Under the pieces are notes generated by a model that did no database searches, was not told the DNA's origin, and saw only the letters and a program-made list of their open reading frames with translations. DNA of 61,843 nucleotides from Gammaproteobacteria bacterium (GTDB lineage Bacteria > Pseudomonadota > Gammaproteobacteria > SZUA-229): NCBI GenBank assembly GCA_016744065.1, contig JADGFA010000022.1:1-61843 (forward strand), in the 5' to 3' direction. Numbering within the stretch: the first letter of the stretch is position 1; each line of letters starts with the position of its first letter. Positions 55,665-61,843 of the stretch are shown here, in pieces. The position numbers were made by a program, and so were the translations under genes.

Positions 55665-57002
55665 TCAGATCTGACCTGATGCTTTCAGGTCTAAATAGGT
55701 ATTGGTTAAAGACAGAGCCAGATCCTGTGGCAATACATCCAGGGTATTTATTCCATTATTACGTAACTGCTTAACCAGCAAATCACGTTTGGCCTGGTAC
55801 GCATGAGTTGATGCGACCGTTAATGCATCCTGTAAATTAACAACGGGGCTCTCTAACCGATCAATAACAGCCTGCTCCTGCAAACTTGCAACCACCACTT
55901 TGTGGTATTTTTTCAATAAATGCACCGCAGACTTTAAATCATCACAGTCATCATCACGTAAATTAGTAAGAATCAATACCAGAGATCGTTTACGTTGGCG
56001 AAGAATTAAATCACGCGCACCAGATGAATAATCAGGTGCTGCTGAACCAGGCTGTAAATCAAAGATACCATTGAGTAGTGCATTTATATTTGCCACACCT
56101 TTAACAGGTTTAACCCAGCGTTGATCTTCGTGACTGAACGTGGAAACACCAACTGAATCACCTTGCCTCAATGCCACATAAGCTAATAATAACAGGGCAT
56201 TCAAACTGTAATCAAAATGAGATAAATCACCATCCTGCGCCAGCATACGATGACCACAGTCCATCATCACTATAATTTGCTGATCTCTTTCATCCTGATA
56301 TTCACGAGCAATCATTTTGTGCATACGTGATGATGCTTTCCAGTCTATTTGCCTGATACTGTCACCATCCCTGAACTCACGTAACTGATGAAACTCCATA
56401 CCCTGCCCACGACGACGGTGTTTTAATATCCCCATCATACTTAAATGATTTTCAGTCGCTAATAATGCATATTCAATAACCGGTGCATAATTTGGATAAA
56501 CTCGTACCTGATCAACTACAGGCAACAGATGTTTATAGCGCCATAATGAAAATGCTGACGTCACAAGGCATTCTGTTTGAACAAGCTTTAATAAGCCCCG
56601 TTTCAATGGTTTTAAATAGTATGTTAATTGCGCCACTTCATTTTCATCTAATAACAAACGCCTTGGCAAACCTTTAACTTCAGCATGTTCAGGAAAGTGA
56701 TCAAAAACATCAACGACTATATTTTTTTTATCGTGATTTTTTATACTTAGCTTTATCTCCTTCATAACACCTACAGAAAGCGAGCTAGAAAGGGTTCTTT
56801 TTATGACTGGAGGTGGTGTCCTGTAAACCAGCCATAAATCAAATAGTGAAAATAAAAATAATGCCATAACAGACATAAGCCAGAATGGTTTTAAATCTGG
56901 CCAGATACTGGCGGCAAGCCCAAATAAAGACAATGCAATTATTAATTGCACCAGTCGAATATCAGGTTTGAATTTAATTATTTTCATATATATCCGAATC
57001 AC
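55665..57002 (-). CDS. DUF58 domain protein
   Basis: A 445-aa protein with two N-terminal helices and a soluble domain. The DUF58 hallmark is RRRGQGMEFHQLREFRDGDSIRQIDWKASSRMHK, followed by a von Willebrand-A-like region with MMDCGHRM. Such proteins are regularly encoded beside MoxR ATPases and probably act with them on a membrane process. It is the last gene of a six-gene cluster, 72 nt after moxR. Confidence 0.85.
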   Translation of the reverse strand: MIRIYMKIIKFKPDIRLVQLIIALSLFGLAASIWPDLKPFWLMSVMALFLFSLFDLWLVYRTPPPVIKRTLSSSLSVGVMKEIKLSIKNHDKKNIVVDVFDHFPEHAEVKGLPRRLLLDENEVAQLTYYLKPLKRGLLKLVQTECLVTSAFSLWRYKHLLPVVDQVRVYPNYAPVIEYALLATENHLSMMGILKHRRRGQGMEFHQLREFRDGDSIRQIDWKASSRMHKMIAREYQDERDQQIIVMMDCGHRMLAQDGDLSHFDYSLNALLLLAYVALRQGDSVGVSTFSHEDQRWVKPVKGVANINALLNGIFDLQPGSAAPDYSSGARDLILRQRKRSLVLILTNLRDDDCDDLKSAVHLLKKYHKVVVASLQEQAVIDRLESPVVNLQDALTVASTHAYQAKRDLLVKQLRNNGINTLDVLPQDLALSLTNTYLDLKASGQI

Positions 57003-57074
57003 ACAGCATGATTCATATTTTATGCTATTTAAATAAAACTAAAGAATGACAGATCACTTAAAGCCTTAGCAATA

Positions 57075-58088
57075 TTATCTTCTAGGTGCCTGTACTTTTT
57101 CTAACAATGCCATAATCACCCGATCTGAATCCATACCTTCCAGTTCCATTTCTGGGGATAAAATAATACGATGTCTTAATACAGGTAATGCAACATGCTT
57201 TACATCATCCGGCGTTACAAAATCACGCCCCTGCATTAATGCATAGGCTCGAGCACAGCGCACAATCGCAATGCCACCTCTAGGCCCTGCACCATTTGAT
57301 ATTCCTGGCCAGTCCCGGGTTTTTCTGACAATATCTACAGCATAAGCTGAAACGGCATCATCAACTGAAATATCAGCAGCCTGTTTCTGTAAACGCACAA
57401 TATCTTCAGGTTTAAACTGTTGCGCCACATCATCAATTGAGAACTGATCACCAACCTGATTAACGGTAACCGCTTTAACCATGAGATGCTCTTCATCAGA
57501 TTTCGGATAATCAATTTTAATTTTTATTATAAAACGATCAAGTTGTGCCTCAGGTAATGGATAAGTCCCTTCCTGTTCAATCGGATTTTGTGTCGCCATT
57601 ACCATGTAAGGCTCAGGCACTGGCATTGCTTTACCCTCAAGCGTCACCTGATGTTCCTGCATCACTTCCAGTAATGCCGATTGAGTTTTAGCAGGTGCTC
57701 GATTTATTTCATCTGCAAGTAACAGGTTAGTAAAAACAGGACCACGACGAATACGAAACTTATTTGCTTCATTATCAAACATAATATGCCCGGTTATATC
57801 ACTGGGCATTAAATCCGGCGTAAACTGTATACGGGCATATTCTCCGTTAATCGATTTAGCTAACAAACGGACCAACAATGTTTTTCCTAACCCGGGCACA
57901 CCTTCAACCAGAATATGTCCTGCAGCAAGCATGGCAATCATCACCTGATCAACCACACCTTTCTGACCGATAAATACATTATTAATCTGCTGTTTTAATT
58001 GTTGAATAAGTTGAAAGTCAGATGAAGCTGTATCTCCCAACAACGCCAGTTCATCCTGATTATTTTCAGGGCTATCATCCTGGTTCAT
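57075..58088 (-). CDS. MoxR family AAA+ ATPase
   Basis: A 337-aa AAA+ ATPase with Walker A GVPGLGKTLLVRLLA, Walker B LLADEINRAPAKTQSALLEVMQ, sensor region ATQNPIEQEGTYPLPEAQLDRF and a C-terminal lid. MoxR proteins are chaperone-like ATPases that often partner with VWA-domain proteins to mature or assemble a complex. It overlaps the DUF4350 gene by 4 nt, so the cluster is translationally coupled. Confidence 0.93.
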   Translation of the reverse strand: MNQDDSPENNQDELALLGDTASSDFQLIQQLKQQINNVFIGQKGVVDQVMIAMLAAGHILVEGVPGLGKTLLVRLLAKSINGEYARIQFTPDLMPSDITGHIMFDNEANKFRIRRGPVFTNLLLADEINRAPAKTQSALLEVMQEHQVTLEGKAMPVPEPYMVMATQNPIEQEGTYPLPEAQLDRFIIKIKIDYPKSDEEHLMVKAVTVNQVGDQFSIDDVAQQFKPEDIVRLQKQAADISVDDAVSAYAVDIVRKTRDWPGISNGAGPRGGIAIVRCARAYALMQGRDFVTPDDVKHVALPVLRHRIILSPEMELEGMDSDRVIMALLEKVQAPRR

Positions 58089-59266
58089 AAACTTTTCCTC
58101 AATTTTTCAAGTATTTTAATTTTATTAGTAAAATCATTAGCCTGCTCAATACCGGAATCAAACAATGCTTTTTCAATAACCTGTGAATCTATCTGACTAA
58201 TATCAGCAAAATGAGATATCTGATCCTGCTTACTTAAATCAGACCACTCTGGATATTTCAGTTTCACTCGATGGCTTAGCTGTTTTCGAACTTCAGATAT
58301 CAAACGATAATAATGCCCCTGACGCCAATGATAATTACCAGAAGCCGTAAGATGATCTAAAAACTGCCTTCTAACGGGGCTATGCACATTAATTAAAGGC
58401 CCAAAACGTGGAATCATCATCCACAATACAATAATGCCCAAAGCAAAAAGAGACAGTACTAAAGGGCTGGCGTTTTCCCATAACCATTGCAATAAAGATA
58501 TTTTCTCTTCAAAAAGTGAATAATAAAAAACACCCTCATTACCCGATACTAACTGGTCATTTGCTAAAGAAAACAAAAAGGCAGCATGATCAAATTTATC
58601 TATATAACCATTTCTAAACATTCTCATTTCAGTCATTAATGTGAGTCGGCCTCTACCTACTTTAACCTGAACCGCGTGTAGCCTGTCTTCATCTTTAACT
58701 GTCCAGACAACTTCCGAATTAAACTCAGGCGTACTGGAAATAACCAGATAATCATCAAAATCTATTTGCCAGAAATCATCTTCATCATTAATAGCTATAT
58801 CAACGGGTTCATCTTCCTGAGTTGAATCCTCATTAAGTGCCTGTCGTTCTATAAACAATCCCAGTTTTGCTAAAATATGATCGCGCTGATCCGATTCATT
58901 TTCAGAATCTGGCTGAGCTGTAATAATTAAATGCCCCCCACTTTCAACCCATTCAAGCATTTCTTCCGATCTTCGCATATCAAATGCAAGCCTTACACTG
59001 GGAACCAGCAATGTATCATTATCATTTAACGATGTCTCTTTACCACTAAATAACTTAATCTTTTCTGCTTTCTGCCCCATACGCAAAAGAAAAAACTCAG
59101 CCGCCAGGTAATGGTTCGTTTTTGCCTCACCCTGATACCCTTTGTCTTCTTCAACAATACGATACTCAAGTTGTGAGTAAACCCAGGCGACTACGCCGAC
59201 AAATATTAAAGCAACCAGAGCATACAAAAGACCATCAGAACTATTTTTATTTGATTTAAGCGCCAT
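58085..59266 (-). CDS. DUF4350 domain protein
   Basis: A 393-aa protein with one N-terminal helix (about residues 13-32) and a second near 270-288 (PLVLSLFALGIIVLWMMI). The DUF4350 region begins TNHYLAAEFFLLRMGQKAEKI and includes a Rossmann-like GATase-type fold (GGHLIITAQP). The C-terminal cytoplasmic domain is helical. Its role in the cluster is unknown. It follows the DUF4129 gene by 3 nt. Confidence 0.8.
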   Translation of the reverse strand: MALKSNKNSSDGLLYALVALIFVGVVAWVYSQLEYRIVEEDKGYQGEAKTNHYLAAEFFLLRMGQKAEKIKLFSGKETSLNDNDTLLVPSVRLAFDMRRSEEMLEWVESGGHLIITAQPDSENESDQRDHILAKLGLFIERQALNEDSTQEDEPVDIAINDEDDFWQIDFDDYLVISSTPEFNSEVVWTVKDEDRLHAVQVKVGRGRLTLMTEMRMFRNGYIDKFDHAAFLFSLANDQLVSGNEGVFYYSLFEEKISLLQWLWENASPLVLSLFALGIIVLWMMIPRFGPLINVHSPVRRQFLDHLTASGNYHWRQGHYYRLISEVRKQLSHRVKLKYPEWSDLSKQDQISHFADISQIDSQVIEKALFDSGIEQANDFTNKIKILEKLRKSL

Positions 59267-59269
59267 TAA

Positions 59270-60061
59270 TCAATCGCCCTCATCATCAGAAAAACACTGA
59301 TTCCATTCATCGCATATCTGCGTAAATACAACATCATCTGGAAAACGATGTGCATAAGCGACACTAATCCAGACATCTGTTAATTTTTCAAACCGGTCTA
59401 TACGTTCTTCAATAATAGAACTGTTCTGATTATTAAGCTGAAGTTGATGAATACAATCTTGCTCAGTGGCTCCCGGAGGTAATTCGAATCTGTATTTTTT
59501 AAATAATGCAATAAGCGCACCACGGTATAATAAGCTTACGGCTTCACGATACTGTTTTTCTAACCACAACTGCTGTGCCGCTTTCTCTATGTTGTCAGGT
59601 AGACTTTCCTTCCTGACATCTAAACCAAATAAGGTTTCTGGTAATTCCCGTTCACTCTTTTTCAGGGTGTTTTTCTGTATCAAATTAAGCCAGACCCGTC
59701 GATATCGATAAAGATAAAAAACCACTAATACTGGTATCAACCAAAGCGCAGCTTCGATAATCATAGAAATAAAGCTAACGATATCACTTAGCCATTTAAT
59801 ATCAGGGTTTACACCTTCATCATCTACATCGTCTTCTTCAAAATTCCAGACTTTTTCTTCCTGAACATTAACAAAGGGCTCTTTAGATACTACATCTTTA
59901 ATAATTGACTTAGAGTTCTCAATTTCTTTTCGCTCACTGGAAATTTTCGGACGCTTATCCACTGAAGCAGGCTTGTTTTTTTCAACAGTTTCAGCCACAG
60001 ACGAGGCTAACGTCATATTACAGATAAATAGAAAAACAGATAAAAAAATAATTCTAGCCAT
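59270..60061 (-). CDS. DUF4129 domain protein
   Basis: A 263-aa protein with a signal-like N-terminus (IIFLSVFLFICNMTLASS), an acidic Lys/Glu-rich stalk, and one central helix (about 97-118). The cytoplasmic DUF4129 segment is YREAVSLLYRGALIALFKKYRFELPPGATEQDCI. In many clusters this domain is tethered to a transglutaminase-like protein, which is absent here. It overlaps the preceding gene by 8 nt. Confidence 0.8.
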   Translation of the reverse strand: MARIIFLSVFLFICNMTLASSVAETVEKNKPASVDKRPKISSERKEIENSKSIIKDVVSKEPFVNVQEEKVWNFEEDDVDDEGVNPDIKWLSDIVSFISMIIEAALWLIPVLVVFYLYRYRRVWLNLIQKNTLKKSERELPETLFGLDVRKESLPDNIEKAAQQLWLEKQYREAVSLLYRGALIALFKKYRFELPPGATEQDCIHQLQLNNQNSSIIEERIDRFEKLTDVWISVAYAHRFPDDVVFTQICDEWNQCFSDDEGD

Positions 60062-60866
60062 GATTATTTTCCATATTCATGGATTTTTTATTCATGTTTT
60101 TAGTCGAATAAGCGTGCGGATCAACAATACGTTGTGCCAGTTTCTTAAAATCCAGCTCCACATCCCAGCCTTCTAACTGCGTTCTCCTGTTCAGATAAAG
60201 CATAAAACCTGAGGCCACATAAAACGGCTCAAGTATAAAAATCGTAAGTGCATATAAAACTGAACCGATAATAATCCAGAGCGTTTGATCAGCTGAATTA
60301 TCCATTACCGAATTAAAATACTCAGTAGTTGAGTCAGGCGCAATAAAAACAATCAAAATATAAAGTGTCATTAAAACAACGTATTCAAAATGCACGCCAA
60401 TAATGGTCAGGCCCATAGAATGAGATCCGGGCACACGGTGCAAAGATTCAAGCCGTTGTTTTCGCCTGGCACCAGTCAGGCCCTCAAGCAAGTTAACAGG
60501 CATATTAAATGAACGTGACGGGGATAAGCGCCAGAAGAAAAACGTAGTTCGTAAACCCGTTTTTAACCAGACGCCCATAGAAGCGTAAACATCTGAAACA
60601 CTTAAGTACTCTCCAAAAATACCTCGGCTAATAATATGCAAAATCATACTTTCATAAACGGGCTTTAAAAGCCACATAAAAATGCCCGCAAAATACCAGT
60701 ACCCCTGATATTCAACAAAAACAACAAACAGCAGAACACCTGACATTAATATAAGCCAGGGGAAAAAAATAATCGGCCACAATTTACGCATGACCATTAC
60801 ACCCAAATCCATTGCTTCCCAGGGTGTACGCTGCCTTAATGCAATAATTATTTTATCTAACTGCAT
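60054..60866 (-). CDS. Membrane protein of the MoxR/DUF58 cluster
   Basis: About 270 aa with five or so membrane helices. The N-terminal MQLDKIIIALRQRTPWEAMDLG matches the start seen in neighbours of SpoIIM-type clusters, so I used the ATG; the frame extends five codons upstream to a TTG. A soluble loop has SLHRVPGSHSMG. I recognise no named domain. It overlaps the SpoIIM-like gene by 14 nt at its start and the DUF4129 gene by 8 nt at its end, so it belongs to the operon. Confidence 0.7.
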   Translation of the reverse strand: MQLDKIIIALRQRTPWEAMDLGVMVMRKLWPIIFFPWLILMSGVLLFVVFVEYQGYWYFAGIFMWLLKPVYESMILHIISRGIFGEYLSVSDVYASMGVWLKTGLRTTFFFWRLSPSRSFNMPVNLLEGLTGARRKQRLESLHRVPGSHSMGLTIIGVHFEYVVLMTLYILIVFIAPDSTTEYFNSVMDNSADQTLWIIIGSVLYALTIFILEPFYVASGFMLYLNRRTQLEGWDVELDFKKLAQRIVDPHAYSTKNMNKKSMNMENNHG

Positions 60867-61843
60867 TTCGACGCCCGACAAATATAAAGTACGCTAATAA
60901 TAATAACCAGTTAACTATGCCGACTATATACTTAACCATTGACGGAATATCTGACATTGATGACCAGTAAGCTTCAATAAATGCAGCAATAATAAACATA
61001 CTCGCTACACCATACATCAGAAACACAGCTTCACGTGCACTATCGGTCAATGATCTTATACGACTTTTTCGCCCTGGACTTATTACGGAAAAACCCAGCT
61101 TGAAACCTGCAGCACCCGACAAAACAATAGCAGATAACTCCATTGCACTATGTCCTGATACAAACGGCCAGAAAGTCTCCCCATATCCAATGTAGGTTAG
61201 ATAACCAGCAACACCACCAATACTCAGCCCATTAAAAACCAGAGTAAGAATCGTACCAATACCAAACAATAAACCACTTGCAAATGTTCTCAGGCCAATT
61301 CCTGTATTATTAAAAATATAAAAACCAAACATTTCAAAATCACTACCTGAATCCCTGCCACGGCCAATTTTATCCTGTAATGGATCATACATTGACTCCA
61401 TCTGAGCCAACTGCTCCCCTGGGATAACGGTATAAACCATATCGGGATAATATTGCAATGTAACCAACATACCAGACAATGTACCAAAAAATAAAATGCC
61501 AGAAATCAAAACCCAGCGCCACTCTTTTCTAATCGATTGTGCAAAGCCCGAAGTAAAATACATCAACACTGAAACTAATAAATGTGTTTTTCGTTTGTAA
61601 TATATTTGATGTGCACTAATAACCAGCTTTTCCAGACGATCAACCAGTAGCGGACTATAATGACGTGACCGAGATAAAGACAGGTGATGACACAATAAAC
61701 GGTAATGCTCAGGAAACGCTTCACCTAAATCTGGATTTAAATTAATTTTATTTTTTATACTTTGTTTTTTACTTTTAATACCACTATTATCTGCTGTAAC
61801 AGGTAAATCTATAGCAAGCTTCTCTTCCAACTCAAGCCAGAAA
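60853..61843 (-). CDS. SpoIIM-like (stage II sporulation M / DUF95) membrane protein, partial
   Basis: Membrane protein of the SpoIIM/DUF95 family, with about five helices after residue 90. Conserved pieces are NNTGIGLRTFASGLLFGIGT, NGLSIGGVAGYLTYIG and FVSGHSAMELSAIVLSGAAGFKLG. Homologues outside spore-formers are usual in MoxR/DUF58 clusters. The frame has only a TTG at 61830 and remains open to the window edge, reading FWLELEEKL, which fits the family's usual N-terminus. The true start is therefore beyond position 61843 and the gene is incomplete here. Confidence 0.85.
   Translation of the reverse strand, partial: FWLELEEKLAIDLPVTADNSGIKSKKQSIKNKINLNPDLGEAFPEHYRLLCHHLSLSRSRHYSPLLVDRLEKLVISAHQIYYKRKTHLLVSVLMYFTSGFAQSIRKEWRWVLISGILFFGTLSGMLVTLQYYPDMVYTVIPGEQLAQMESMYDPLQDKIGRGRDSGSDFEMFGFYIFNNTGIGLRTFASGLLFGIGTILTLVFNGLSIGGVAGYLTYIGYGETFWPFVSGHSAMELSAIVLSGAAGFKLGFSVISPGRKSRIRSLTDSAREAVFLMYGVASMFIIAAFIEAYWSSMSDIPSMVKYIVGIVNWLLLLAYFIFVGRRNAVR

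Overview
The window reads as one stretch of chromosome from a gammaproteobacterium with low to moderate GC. I infer this from gene order more than from any single gene. The order gyrA-serC-serA-pheA-hisC-tyrA, the order sdhCDAB-sdhE-ygfX, the order glyA-nrdR-ribD-ribE-ribBX-ribH-nusB, the order exbB-exbD-msbA-lpxK-trm112-kdsB and the order nudJ-mnmA-hflD are all typical of that class. HflD, SdhE, YgfX, Rsd and the thioinosine phosphorylase point the same way. I cannot name a genus. I see no rRNA, tRNA, CRISPR array, transposase or prophage.

Layout. 0-9 kb: aromatic amino acid, serine and histidine-branch enzymes behind gyrA, all on the minus strand. 8.8-13.4 kb: succinate dehydrogenase with its flavinylation factor. 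13.5-18.2 kb, plus strand: ygfZ, three tandem HDOD-domain regulators and a secreted Met/Gln-rich protein. 18.2-20.7 kb: a small accessory island. It holds a 28-codon ORF behind a hairpin, a LysM-domain protein with a hydrophobic C-terminus, a small membrane protein overlapping it, a displaced fragment of the LysM gene and a beheaded alpha/beta-hydrolase. 20.7-27.2 kb: the riboflavin operon with nusB, nrdR and glyA, interrupted by an unusual HslV-like peptidase. 27.5-33.5 kb: a secreted pair with a zinc-metallopeptidase motif, then ettA, msrA and rsd. 33.5-43 kb: rlmKL, the lipid A/Kdo and ExbBD transport operon, and comEC. 43.2-46.7 kb, plus strand: DUF2062, nudJ, a secreted protein of unknown function, mnmA and hflD. 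46.8-53.6 kb: a kinase-like protein, a methyltransferase-like membrane protein, purine salvage (thioinosine phosphorylase plus HGPRT), a DsrE-like protein, an MscS channel, nagZ, an esterase and ispF. 53.6 kb to the end: an ABC exporter and a SpoIIM / DUF4129 / DUF4350 / MoxR / DUF58 membrane cluster, whose first visible gene runs off the right edge.

Most of the window is core metabolism. The strongest candidate for something undescribed is the 18.2-20.7 kb island. The LysM gene is GC-rich in its N-terminal part and AT-rich at its 3' end. It is followed directly by a small membrane protein, and beyond that by a 20-codon remnant matching the junction region of the LysM protein. This is the arrangement expected of a polymorphic toxin with its immunity gene and a displaced cassette. 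It is an inference from architecture, since no toxin family was recognised.
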